From Robiginitalea sp. (lineage in GTDB: Bacteria > Bacteroidota > Bacteroidia > Flavobacteriales > Flavobacteriaceae): a stretch of DNA of 64,000 nt. Numbering within the stretch: position 1 is the stretch's first letter; each line of letters starts with the position of its first letter. Both the position numbers and the translations under genes were made by a program. This document shows, piece after piece, positions 36,341-44,756 of the stretch. The stretch spans positions 62,001 through 126,000 of the forward strand of contig JAHECA010000003.1 in NCBI GenBank assembly GCA_024642005.1, written 5' to 3'. The notes beneath the pieces are model-generated. The model was given only the letters and a program-made list of their open reading frames with translations, had not been told where the DNA came from and ran no database searches.

Positions 36341-36923
36341 TTTCAGGAAATAAAAGGGAGGCGATTACAGGCGGGAAGTGTTCGTATTCGAGGGCGTGGA
36401 TCATGGCTGCCACATCTTCCGGGCTTTCGGTGCCTTCCAGGGCCACCCGGGCCTGGAATATGACGGCCCCCTCATCGTAGGCTTCGTTCACGTAATGGAT
36501 GGTAATGCCCGACTCCTTTTCGCCTGCCGCCACCACGGCCTGGTGCACGCGCATGCCGTACATGCCTTTTCCGCCATACCCGGGCAGAAGGGCAGGATGT
36601 ATATTGATGATTTGCCCGGGGAAAGTGGCTACAACGTGTTCGGGTACCTTCCAGAGAAAACCGGCCAAAACCAGTAAGTCGGGCTTTAAGCTTAACAGCA
36701 GGAGCCGCAGCCCGTCCGGGTCTTCAAAAGCCACTCTGTTAAAGCAGTAAAGCGGCAGCCCGAGCCGCTGGCAGCGTTCGATAACCCCCGCTTTCGGGTT
36801 GTTGCAAAACACTCCCCGAATGCAAACCCGTGAATCTGCCTGGAAATACCTAACGATATTTTCCACATTAGACCCTGAACCTGAGGCAAATAGTATTAGA
36901 TTTTTAGCAGTTTTCTGCCGCAT
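36333..36923 (-). CDS. purN: Phosphoribosylglycinamide formyltransferase
   Basis: Transfers a formyl group from 10-formyl-tetrahydrofolate to GAR in purine synthesis. 196 aa. N-terminal LILFASGSGSNVENIVRYF, the substrate loop, and the catalytic triad region NIHPALLPGYGGKGMYGMRVH and HYVNEAYDEGAVIFQ are standard. A TACTTTTG box lies 23 nt upstream. It is divergent from acpP, the usual arrangement in flavobacteria. Confidence 0.95.
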   Translation of the reverse strand: MRQKTAKNLILFASGSGSNVENIVRYFQADSRVCIRGVFCNNPKAGVIERCQRLGLPLYCFNRVAFEDPDGLRLLLLSLKPDLLVLAGFLWKVPEHVVATFPGQIINIHPALLPGYGGKGMYGMRVHQAVVAAGEKESGITIHYVNEAYDEGAVIFQARVALEGTESPEDVAAMIHALEYEHFPPVIASLLFPENG

Positions 36924-36945
36924 GGGAGGCTGAGTGATAGGTAGA

Positions 36946-36953
36946 CAAAAGTA
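36946..36953 (-). promoter_or_regulatory. Putative -7 promoter box of purN
   Basis: Minus strand TACTTTTG, an exact -7 match. Back to back with the acpP promoter. No TTG at -33. Confidence 0.45.
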
Positions 36954-37001
36954 CTAATGAAGCGATAGAAATGGGTAATTTATGGTACATTTTAACGGGA
37001 A

Positions 37002-37034
37002 TTGATGGTTTTAATCTAAAGTTTTTTATTTTTG
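37002..37034 (+). promoter_or_regulatory. Promoter of acpP
   Basis: TTG at 37002-37004, a 22-nt spacer, then TATTTTTG at 37027-37034. Leader about 24 nt, AT-rich (AATTTAAATTTAAAACC), as expected for a highly expressed gene. Confidence 0.6.
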
Positions 37035-37063
37035 CCAACAATTTAAATTTAAAACCAAACAAT

Positions 37064-37297
37064 ATGTCGGACATTGCATCACGTGTTAAAGCCATCATTG
37101 TTGATAAGCTGGGTGTAGACGAAAATGAGGTGGTTCCTGAAGCGAGCTTTACAAACGACCTTGGAGCAGATTCCCTTGATACTGTTGAACTGATCATGGA
37201 ATTTGAGAAGGAATTTGACATTCAAATCCCGGACGATCAAGCAGAAAATATTGCAACTGTTGGCCAAGCGATAAGCTATATCGAGGAGGCCAAGTAA
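37064..37297 (+). CDS. acpP: Acyl carrier protein
   Basis: Carries growing acyl chains on a 4'-phosphopantetheine arm. 77 aa, acidic, with the attachment serine S37 in the DSLDTVEL motif. The open frame extends upstream to 36971, but the conserved N terminus [13 protein letters not shown] starts at 37064. A terminator lies between it and fabF, so acpP can be expressed at a higher level than the rest of the cluster. Confidence 0.98.
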   Translation: MSDIASRVKAIIVDKLGVDENEVVPEASFTNDLGADSLDTVELIMEFEKEFDIQIPDDQAENIATVGQAISYIEEAK

Positions 37298-37324
37298 TTA
37301 CATGCTGTCCTAATACCAGAAAGT

Positions 37325-37371
37325 AAATTATCCATGCGGTAAACAGGCTGCATGGATAATTTTTTTTAATT
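37325..37371 (+). terminator. Intrinsic terminator between acpP and fabF
   Basis: AATTATCCATGC and GCATGGATAATT form a 12-bp stem with a 12-nt loop and eight T residues. Likely partial read-through feeds fabF. Confidence 0.75.
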
Positions 37372-37410
37372 TACGCTTGGGAATTTTCAGCTTCCTAATA
37401 GAATCGTTGC

Positions 37411-38661
37411 ATGCAGTTAAAACGAGTTGTTGTTACGGGACTTGGTGCCCTGACTCCCATAGGAAATACGGTTGAAGCATACTGGGAAGGCCTGAAAAAT
37501 GGCAAGAGCGGCTGTGCGCCCATCACGTATTTCGACACGGAGAAATTCAAGACCAAATTCGCCTGTGAGCTCAAGGGGTTCGATCCGCTGGCTTTTTTCG
37601 ACCGGAAAGAGGTACGCAAACTGGACCGCTTTGCCCAGTACGCCCTGGTGTCTTCCGACGAGGCGATTGCCGATGCGGGCCTGGAGCTTGAGCATCTCGA
37701 CAAATTTCGCGTGGGCGTAATATGGGGAGCCGGAATCGGGGGGTTGGAGACCTTCCAGCAGGAAGTTCTGAGTTATGCCGAAGGAGACGGGACCCCGCGG
37801 TTTAACCCCTTCTTTATCCCCAAGATGATAGCCGATATCGCCCCGGGGAATATCTCGATCAAGCACGGGTTCATGGGCCCCAACTACACTACGGTTTCTG
37901 CCTGCGCCAGTTCGGCCAATGCCATTATCGATGCCTTGAATTACATCCGCCTGGGCTATTGCGACGTGGTTGTAACCGGCGGGAGCGAGGCGGCCGTGAC
38001 CATTGCGGGCATGGGAGGTTTTAACGCCATGCATGCCCTGTCTACCCGCAACGAAAGCCCCGAAACGGCATCGCGTCCGTTCGATGCCACCCGCGACGGC
38101 TTCGTGTTGGGAGAGGGGGCGGGAGCCCTTATATTAGAGGAGTACGAGCACGCCAAGGCACGTGGCGCCAAAATATATGCCGAAGTGGCCGGAGGAGGCC
38201 TTTCGAGCGACGCCTACCACATGACGGCCCCCCATCCGGATGGGATCGGAGTGGTGCGTGTAATGGAAAACTGCCTTAAAGACGCAGGGGTAACTCCCGA
38301 TGAGGTAGATGCCATTAATACGCACGGAACATCCACGCCACTGGGCGATGTGGCAGAACTCAAGGCCATTTCGCACGTTTTTGGCGACCACGCACACGAT
38401 ATCAACATCAATTCGACCAAATCCATGACCGGCCACCTGTTGGGGGCAGCCGGCGCCATCGAAGCCATCGCTTCCATCCTGGCGATGCAACACAGTATGG
38501 TGCCGCCGACCATCAACCATTCAGTAGTGGATGAAAACATCGATCCGAGACTCAATCTGACACTCAACAAAGCACAAAAACGGGATGTGCGGGTGGCGAT
38601 GAGCAACACCTTCGGATTCGGGGGGCACAATGCCTGCGTCCTATTCAAGAAGATAAGTTAA
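37411..38661 (+). CDS. fabF: Beta-ketoacyl-ACP synthase II
   Basis: Condenses acyl-ACP with malonyl-ACP in fatty-acid elongation. 416 aa. The catalytic Cys is C165 in TVSACASSANAI, and the two His are in INTHGTSTPLGD and KSMTGHLLGAAG. Length and motifs are standard for FabF. Eight nt before rnc, so part of the acpP-fabF-rnc cluster. Confidence 0.97.
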   Translation: MQLKRVVVTGLGALTPIGNTVEAYWEGLKNGKSGCAPITYFDTEKFKTKFACELKGFDPLAFFDRKEVRKLDRFAQYALVSSDEAIADAGLELEHLDKFRVGVIWGAGIGGLETFQQEVLSYAEGDGTPRFNPFFIPKMIADIAPGNISIKHGFMGPNYTTVSACASSANAIIDALNYIRLGYCDVVVTGGSEAAVTIAGMGGFNAMHALSTRNESPETASRPFDATRDGFVLGEGAGALILEEYEHAKARGAKIYAEVAGGGLSSDAYHMTAPHPDGIGVVRVMENCLKDAGVTPDEVDAINTHGTSTPLGDVAELKAISHVFGDHAHDININSTKSMTGHLLGAAGAIEAIASILAMQHSMVPPTINHSVVDENIDPRLNLTLNKAQKRDVRVAMSNTFGFGGHNACVLFKKIS

Positions 38662-38668
38662 ATCCCGT

Positions 38669-39403
38669 ATGACATTCCCCGGAAATATATTCACTTCCCA
38701 TTCCAAAGAGGATGGGGATTTTTTTTCGGGAATCTCAAAGATCCTGGGGTTTAAGCCCAGGAAGCTGGAAATCTACAAGCGGGCCTTCCTGCACCGCTCT
38801 GCCAATCAGAAAGACAAGAAGGGAAACCCCATGAATTATGAGCGCCTGGAATTCCTGGGAGACTCCATGCTGGGGACCATTATCTCGAAACACCTTTACA
38901 AAGAGGTGCCGGGAGGGGATGAGGGTTACCTCACTAAGATGCGATCGAAGATTGTGAGCCGAAAACACCTGAACGAATTGGGTAAAGACCTGGATTTGCT
39001 GCACTTTGTGGAAAGCCGGATTCCCAAATCGCATTTCGGGGAGAATATTTACGGGAATGTATTCGAAGCCCTCGTTGGGGCAATCTACCTGGACAGGGGC
39101 TATGAATATTGCGAAAAATTCATCAATAGCCGGGTTATTGAGCCCTATGTCGACATCGAGCAACTCGAAGGCCAGGTTATCAGTTATAAGAGCCTGGTGA
39201 TCGAGTGGTGCCAGAAACAGAAAAAGGAATTCCATTTTGAAGTGTACGAAGATACCGGCAACGACCCGGTGAAGCATTTCGCGGTGAAACTCCGTATCGA
39301 AGGGCGCATCCTGGCCAAGGCACGGGCCACCTCCAAAAAAAAGGCCGAGGAAAAAGCCTCCAAAAGGGCCTTTTTCGCGTTGCAGAACAAAATGAAAAAC
39401 TGA
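38669..39403 (+). CDS. rnc: Ribonuclease III
   Basis: Cleaves double-stranded RNA in rRNA and mRNA processing. 244 aa. The catalytic signature is YERLEFLGDSMLGTIIS (residues 51-67), with a second acidic site in VFEALVGAIYLDRGYE. The C-terminal dsRBD is present, ending KARATSKKKAEEKASKRAF. Downstream of fabF as in many flavobacteria. Confidence 0.96.
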   Translation: MTFPGNIFTSHSKEDGDFFSGISKILGFKPRKLEIYKRAFLHRSANQKDKKGNPMNYERLEFLGDSMLGTIISKHLYKEVPGGDEGYLTKMRSKIVSRKHLNELGKDLDLLHFVESRIPKSHFGENIYGNVFEALVGAIYLDRGYEYCEKFINSRVIEPYVDIEQLEGQVISYKSLVIEWCQKQKKEFHFEVYEDTGNDPVKHFAVKLRIEGRILAKARATSKKKAEEKASKRAFFALQNKMKN

Positions 39404-39513
39404 AAAGGCCCTGAAACCTTTTCGCTGCTAAGGTCTCCCGTCGCAATGAGGGGGTCGGGCAGGCTAGGTGGATTCGGGCAGAACCTGTATATTTACCATT
39501 CGTTTAAACCGAA

Positions 39514-39975
39514 ATGGGCGCCATACACCATATTTGGGAAGAACTGTTAGACGAGGCTTCCTTCGAATTGTTTGCCATTCACTGCCAATCTGAAGACCAT
39601 TGCCTGGCGTATGCCCTCAATGAGATGTGTGGCATTAGCCTCTGCAGGGACCGGGAAGACCTGGCGTTGGACGCGTCTACCTGTTTTGCCATTTTCCACT
39701 GCAAAGACGAAGTTGCCTTTCAGGAGTGGACCCTTTTCCGCAATGCCGGCTGGAGCCTTGAAGCAGGGGCCCAGGCGGGCCTTTTCCCCGGGCAGCCATC
39801 CGAAGTGCGCCGCTACCTGATCCCCGAGAAAAAGGAGGTTGACTATTTCCTTAAAGTGGAAGGCGGGGACGACCCCGACGGGCTGCTCGCCAAATTGCTT
39901 TCGATTCCGAGGCTGATTACTGCGTACCGACTCGATGCCGCCGGATTGAAATCCAAACTCAATCTAATTTACTAA
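39514..39975 (+). CDS. IPExxxVDY family protein
   Basis: A 153-aa cytoplasmic protein of unknown function found in Bacteroidetes next to rnc and pyk. The name-giving motif is IPEKKEVDYFLKVEG near residue 112, and the sequence ends TAYRLDAAGLKSKLNLIY. No catalytic motif is visible. It precedes pyk by 6 nt, so they are probably cotranscribed; 110 nt separate it from rnc. Confidence 0.92.
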   Translation: MGAIHHIWEELLDEASFELFAIHCQSEDHCLAYALNEMCGISLCRDREDLALDASTCFAIFHCKDEVAFQEWTLFRNAGWSLEAGAQAGLFPGQPSEVRRYLIPEKKEVDYFLKVEGGDDPDGLLAKLLSIPRLITAYRLDAAGLKSKLNLIY

Positions 39976-39981
39976 ACCCCT

Positions 39982-41424
39982 ATGCCAAGCCAGAAAAAGA
40001 CAAAAATAGTAGCCACTTTAGGACCTGCTACGAGCGAGCGCGAAGTGCTCCGCAAGATGATCGAAGCAGGCGTCGACGTCTTCAGGGTGAATTTCTCCCA
40101 TGCCGATTATCAGGACGTGGCTGCCCGAATACAGACCATTCGCGACCTCAACGAAGAGATGGGCGTTTACACCGCCATTCTGGCCGACCTGCAGGGCCCC
40201 AAGTTGCGGGTGGGCGTCATGTCGGGAGAAGTAGTGGTGGCCCCTGGGGATGAAATTATGTTCAAAACGGGCAAACCCTTTGAGGGCACCGCCGAGGCCG
40301 TTTACATGAACTACAAGAATTTCCCGAAGGACGTGAACCCGGGCGAGCGGATATTGCTTGACGACGGGAAGCTGATCTTTGAAATCCTGGAAACCAATGG
40401 CAAAGACCAGGTAAAGGCTCTGGTGGTACAGGGCGGCCCACTGAAATCGAAGAAAGGGGTTAACCTGCCCAACACGAATATCTCCCTTCCGGCCCTGACC
40501 GAGAAAGACATCAAAGATGCCATTTTTGCCATTTCCCAGAAGGTAGACTGGATTGCGCTTTCCTTTGTGCGGCACAGCCAGGACCTGATAGACCTGCAGC
40601 AACTCATCGAAAAGCACGCCGAACACAAAATTCCGATCGTGGCCAAGATCGAAAAACCGGAGGCCGTAGAAAACATCGACAAGATTGTGGCTTATTGCGA
40701 CGGCTTGATGGTAGCCCGGGGCGACCTCGGGGTGGAGGTGCCGGCCGAAGAAGTACCGCTCATCCAGAAGCAGCTGGTGCTCAGGGCCAAAAAAGCCCGT
40801 ATCCCGGTAATCATCGCCACCCAGATGATGGAGACCATGATTACCAGCCTCACGCCGACGCGGGCCGAAGTGAACGATGTGGCCAATTCCGTCATGGACG
40901 GGGCAGATGCGGTAATGCTCTCTGGAGAGACCTCCGTGGGGAATTACCCGGTACAGGTCATCAGGCGGATGACCAGCATCCTCAAAGCGGTGGAAAGTTC
41001 CGAACTGATTAAGGTACCCCACGACCCGCCTACCATTCGAACCAAACGATACATCACCAAGTCGGTGTGTTACCACGCAGCCATCATGGCCAACGAAATC
41101 AAGGCAAAAGCCATTTCGACCCTCACGAACAGCGGCTATACGGCATTCCAGATTTCGGCCTGGCGGCCCAGTGCCCATATTTTGGTGTTTACCTCCAACC
41201 GGACCATCCTCACACAGCTGAACCTGCTATGGGGGGTAAAGGCTTTTTACTACGACCGCTTTGTCTCTACCGACGAGACCATAGATGACGTGAACCAGAT
41301 CGCCTGCCGGAAGGGATTCCTGGAAGCCGGCGACATGCTTATTAGCCTGGCGGCTATGCCCATCAAAGACAAAGGTATGGTAAACACGTTGCGGGTTACC
41401 CAGATCGAGGAGAACTGCACCTAA
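39982..41424 (+). CDS. pyk: Pyruvate kinase
   Basis: Last step of glycolysis, making pyruvate and ATP from phosphoenolpyruvate. 480 aa. The N-terminal KIVATLGPATS, metal- and substrate-binding KIEKPEAVENIDKI, MVARGDLGVEVP and IATQMMETMI motifs are complete. The C-terminal allosteric domain is shorter than in E. coli PykF. No separate promoter is obvious between it and the IPExxxVDY gene. Confidence 0.97.
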   Translation: MPSQKKTKIVATLGPATSEREVLRKMIEAGVDVFRVNFSHADYQDVAARIQTIRDLNEEMGVYTAILADLQGPKLRVGVMSGEVVVAPGDEIMFKTGKPFEGTAEAVYMNYKNFPKDVNPGERILLDDGKLIFEILETNGKDQVKALVVQGGPLKSKKGVNLPNTNISLPALTEKDIKDAIFAISQKVDWIALSFVRHSQDLIDLQQLIEKHAEHKIPIVAKIEKPEAVENIDKIVAYCDGLMVARGDLGVEVPAEEVPLIQKQLVLRAKKARIPVIIATQMMETMITSLTPTRAEVNDVANSVMDGADAVMLSGETSVGNYPVQVIRRMTSILKAVESSELIKVPHDPPTIRTKRYITKSVCYHAAIMANEIKAKAISTLTNSGYTAFQISAWRPSAHILVFTSNRTILTQLNLLWGVKAFYYDRFVSTDETIDDVNQIACRKGFLEAGDMLISLAAMPIKDKGMVNTLRVTQIEENCT

Positions 41425-41442
41425 CCCATGGCGTTTTGCCAC

Positions 41443-42552
41443 CTAAAAGCCAAACCGCAGCTGCACCGACACGGTTTCAGGACCGGGGCTGCTATCGGTT
41501 TGGCCAGAAGCGCCAGTGTTGAGGTTCGACAGGGAAATCCCCAACAGGCGCACCGAGTTCTGGAGCGGCTCCTGGTAGAGCAGCTCTTTGGCGGTTTCCA
41601 GGAGCAGGTCTGCTGAGCGGATAAATAACGGCAGTGTTTTGCTGCGGGTATGCAGGCTGAAATCGCTGTAGCGGATCTTCAGGGTCACGGTTCTCCCGGC
41701 CCGCTGCCTGGGGGCCAGGCGGCGCTCCAGTTCGGCGGCGATCCCCGCCAATTTTTCAAGCATAAATACCTCGCTGCTCAGGTTTTCCCCAAAGGTGTGT
41801 TCGGCCCCGACCGATTTGGCGATGCGACTGGGCTGCACCGGGCTGTGGTGCCTGCCCCGAACAACCTCGTAAAAATGGGAGCCGCTCTTGCCGAACTCGG
41901 CCCGGAGGAACTCCTCTGATTTCCCTTTCAGGTCGGCCCCGGTAAAAATACCCAGCCGGTTCATCTTTTCGGCCGTGACCCTGCCTACCCCGTAAAACTT
42001 GCGAATGTCGAGGTTGAGCAGAAATGCCTCCACCGCTTCGGGGGGGACGGTTTTCTGCCCGTTTGGCTTGTTTACGTCGCTGGCTATCTTGGCCACGAAT
42101 TTGTTGATCGAAATACCCGCCGAAGCAGTGAGCCCGGTCTGGTCATAGATGCGCTGCCTGATATCGCGGGCGATCAGGGTGGCAGAGGGCATGCCCTTCT
42201 TGTTCTCGGTTACGTCGAGGTAGGCCTCGTCGAGGGAAAGGGGCTCTACCAGGTCGGTATATTCCCTGAAAATGGCCCGAATCTGGTGCGACAGCTCGCT
42301 GTACCTTTCAAACCGGGGTTTCACAAACAGGAGTTCCGGGCACTTCTGCCGGGCCAGGGCGCCAGTCATTGCCGAGCGCACCCCGAATTTACGCGCCTCA
42401 TAGCTGGCGGCTGCCACCACACCCCTCTTGCCGGCCCCGCCCACGGCAAGGGGCTTACCCCTCAGCTCCGGGTTGTCGAGCTGCTCCACGGAGGCGAAAA
42501 ACGCATCCATGTCTACATGGATGATCTTGCGTAGGATTCCATCGGTCGGCAT
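41443..42552 (-). CDS. dinB: DNA polymerase IV
   Basis: Error-prone Y-family translesion polymerase. 369 aa from the ATG at 42552; an in-frame TTG two codons upstream is less likely. Catalytic acidic residues are in HVDMDAFFASVEQ and LSLDEAYLDVT. A GxGKVTAEKM-like helix-hairpin-helix is seen (YGVGRVTAEKMNRLG). The C terminus QLRFGF is a plausible beta-clamp binding motif. Convergent with pyk (18-nt gap). Confidence 0.94.
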   Translation of the reverse strand: MPTDGILRKIIHVDMDAFFASVEQLDNPELRGKPLAVGGAGKRGVVAAASYEARKFGVRSAMTGALARQKCPELLFVKPRFERYSELSHQIRAIFREYTDLVEPLSLDEAYLDVTENKKGMPSATLIARDIRQRIYDQTGLTASAGISINKFVAKIASDVNKPNGQKTVPPEAVEAFLLNLDIRKFYGVGRVTAEKMNRLGIFTGADLKGKSEEFLRAEFGKSGSHFYEVVRGRHHSPVQPSRIAKSVGAEHTFGENLSSEVFMLEKLAGIAAELERRLAPRQRAGRTVTLKIRYSDFSLHTRSKTLPLFIRSADLLLETAKELLYQEPLQNSVRLLGISLSNLNTGASGQTDSSPGPETVSVQLRFGF

Positions 42553-42628
42553 ACGCAAATTTAGGTATATTTAAGCGCCCGGTTCCCGCTGTTCCCCAGC
42601 TTAGGGACCTTTATGCTACAATAGCGAC

Positions 42629-43102
42629 ATGATAGAAATCGAGCGTAAATTTCTGGTAAACGACTCCTCGTACCGCGAGGCTGCCAGTACCCAGACCGAA
42701 ATCATGCAGGGCTTCCTGAACACCGACCCGGTGCGCACCGTGCGCGTACGCCGCATGGGGAAGGAGGCCTGGATTACCGTAAAGGGGAAATCGCATTCCG
42801 GCGGCACCACCCGCAGGGAATGGGAGTATCCCATTCCGGTAAAGGATGCCGAGGAGCTTTTCAAACTCTGCAAACCCGGGGTGATCCGCAAAAGGCGCTA
42901 CCATGTTCCTGTGGGAGACCACCTGTTCGAGGTAGACGAATTCCTGGATGAAAACGAAGGGTTGGTGCTGGCCGAGGTAGAGTTGAAAAACCTGAAAGAG
43001 CCGTTTGAGAAGCCGGCCTGGCTGGGCAAAGAAGTGACCGGGCAGCCGGCCTATTACAATTCACAACTCAGCTTAAAACCCTACAAGCAATGGGAAACCT
43101 GA
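42629..43102 (+). CDS. CYTH domain protein (triphosphate tunnel metalloenzyme family)
   Basis: A predicted triphosphatase or nucleotide-binding protein of 157 aa. It has the ExExK motif EIERKFLV at the N terminus, the RTVRVRRMG basic strand, and the acidic FEVDEFLDENEGLVLAEVEL strands that coordinate metal. Real substrate (inorganic triphosphate, thiamine triphosphate or other) is unknown. The stop lies 13 nt into the next gene. Confidence 0.92.
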   Translation: MIEIERKFLVNDSSYREAASTQTEIMQGFLNTDPVRTVRVRRMGKEAWITVKGKSHSGGTTRREWEYPIPVKDAEELFKLCKPGVIRKRRYHVPVGDHLFEVDEFLDENEGLVLAEVELKNLKEPFEKPAWLGKEVTGQPAYYNSQLSLKPYKQWET

Positions 43103-43602
43103 TACTACGGCACCTGCCGGGGCTGTTCCTGGCGCTTGCCCTGGGTTGCGGCCAGACGGCTAAAACCGAAGCGGTAACCGATGGCGCAACGCCCGTTGTG
43201 TCGCCCCCGCCTGAGACCAAGGCCGAAGTCAGCCAGCGCCTCAAGGCCGAAGGGTATGAGCTGTTCGACTACGTAGACGGGCAAACCGGGGATACCATTT
43301 TGATGCAGCAGTATTTTATCGCCTTCCTCAAAAGCGGGCCGGTTCGCTCGCAAAGCAAGGCGGAGGCCGACAGTTTACAGGCCTTGCACCTGGCCCATCT
43401 GGGGCGGATGTATGAAGAGGGATATGCCGATATTTCGGGGCCTTTCGGGGACGATGGCGAAATCAGGGGGATAACCATTTACAACGTGCCTACCCGCGCC
43501 ATGGCAGATAGCCTTGCCAACCTGGATCCCTCGGTCAGGGCAGGCAGGCTCGTCATCGAAGTGCATCCCTGGTGGGCGGCCAAAGGCTTTCCGCTGCGCT
43601 GA
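43090..43602 (+). CDS. YCII-like domain lipoprotein
   Basis: An exported protein of 170 aa. The N terminus has a lipoprotein signal with lipobox ending LALGCGQT and a Lys/Glu/Pro-rich linker. The rest matches the YCII fold: QYFIAFLKSGP, then HLAHLGRMYEEGYADISGPFG, a central DDGEIRGITIYNV and a closing DPSVRAGRLVIEVHPWW. YCII proteins are mostly cytoplasmic, so a lipid-anchored one is unusual. It overlaps the CYTH gene by 13 nt and is probably coupled to it. Confidence 0.8.
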   Translation: MGNLILRHLPGLFLALALGCGQTAKTEAVTDGATPVVSPPPETKAEVSQRLKAEGYELFDYVDGQTGDTILMQQYFIAFLKSGPVRSQSKAEADSLQALHLAHLGRMYEEGYADISGPFGDDGEIRGITIYNVPTRAMADSLANLDPSVRAGRLVIEVHPWWAAKGFPLR

Positions 43603-43605
43603 AGT

Positions 43606-44625
43606 TTAGCGCACGCTTTTAAATTGCCTCAAAAAGCGGATGTCGTTCTCACTCAACAGGCGGATATCCGGAATTTGGTAGAGCAGCAGGGCAATTCGGT
43701 CGATTCCCATACCGAAAGCAAAGCCGGAATATTCCTTGGAATCGATCCCGCAATTGTCGAGCACGTTGGGGTCTACCATGCCGCAGCCCATGATCTCAAG
43801 CCAGCCGGTGCCTTTGGTCATCCGGTAATCGGTCTCGGTTTCCAGGCCCCAGTACACATCTACCTCGGCGCTTGGCTCGGTAAAAGGGAAATAGGATGGG
43901 CGCAGGCGGATGCGCGATTTCCCGAACAGGGCGGTGGTAAAGTATTGCAGGGTTTGCTTAAGGTCTGCAAATGAGACCCCCTTGTCAATGTAGAGTCCTT
44001 CCACCTGATGGAAAAAGCAATGGGAGCGGGCCGAGATGGCTTCGTTCCGGTACACGCGCCCGGGGGATATGGTGCGGATGGGTGGCTTGTGGTCCTCCAT
44101 ATAGCGGACCTGCACCGAAGAGGTATGGGTACGCAGCAAAATGTCCGGGTCGGTTTGAATGAAGAAGGTGTCCTGCATGTCGCGGGCCGGGTGGTATTCG
44201 GGCAGGTTAAGTGCCGTGAAGTTATGCCAGTCGTCTTCAATTTCGGGTCCCTCCGATACCGTAAAGCCAATGCGGGAGAATATGTCGATAATCCGGTCTT
44301 TGACCAGGGATATCGGGTGGCGCGAGCCCAGTTCGAGTGGCTCCCCGGGACGGGTGAGGTCGCCCAGGCGAGAGGCCGAAGCTTTCCCCGACTGCATGGC
44401 GGCCTTCAGGGTTTCCAGCTTTTCAGACGCAGCATTCTTGAGTTCATTAACCGTCTGGCCGAACGCCTTCTTTTCGGCGGGCGGAACTTCCTTCAGAGCC
44501 GCGAAATACGAGGCGAGGAGGCCTTTTTTGCCCAGGTATTTGATCCGGAAGGCCTCCAGGGCCTCTTCGGAATCGGTCTGAAAGGCCCGAACTTCATCCA
44601 GGTCTTGTTTCAGTTGGTCAATCAT
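43606..44625 (-). CDS. pheS: Phenylalanyl-tRNA synthetase alpha subunit
   Basis: Alpha subunit of the tetrameric enzyme that charges tRNA-Phe. 339 aa. N-terminal coiled coil, then class II motifs: GPEIEDDWHNFTALNLPEYH and HPARDMQDTFF, motif 2 (VYRNEAISARSHCFFHQVEG), and motif 3 GFAFGMGIDRIALLLY near the C terminus. The pheT partner is not in the window. A TACCTTTG box lies about 52 nt upstream. Confidence 0.96.
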   Translation of the reverse strand: MIDQLKQDLDEVRAFQTDSEEALEAFRIKYLGKKGLLASYFAALKEVPPAEKKAFGQTVNELKNAASEKLETLKAAMQSGKASASRLGDLTRPGEPLELGSRHPISLVKDRIIDIFSRIGFTVSEGPEIEDDWHNFTALNLPEYHPARDMQDTFFIQTDPDILLRTHTSSVQVRYMEDHKPPIRTISPGRVYRNEAISARSHCFFHQVEGLYIDKGVSFADLKQTLQYFTTALFGKSRIRLRPSYFPFTEPSAEVDVYWGLETETDYRMTKGTGWLEIMGCGMVDPNVLDNCGIDSKEYSGFAFGMGIDRIALLLYQIPDIRLLSENDIRFLRQFKSVR

Positions 44626-44676
44626 GTGCTTTCATTTGGCATTACCGCCTACCTGCGGCAGCGGTGCCGGTGTCGG

Positions 44677-44684
44677 CAAAGGTA
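44677..44684 (-). promoter_or_regulatory. Putative -7 promoter box of pheS
   Basis: Minus strand TACCTTTG, with a 51-nt distance to the ATG. No TTG at -33. The gap 44626-44756 shows no other feature. Confidence 0.45.
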
Positions 44685-44756
44685 CATAATTCTCCGGAGC
44701 GAAAGCTGCCCTTCACAACTCCCTTCAAGAGGCCGCACACTCCTGCAGGCAGTACT

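Noticed and set aside
40018-41178. 386-codon minus-strand open frame inside pyk
   Set aside because: Antisense to pyruvate kinase with no recognisable domain.
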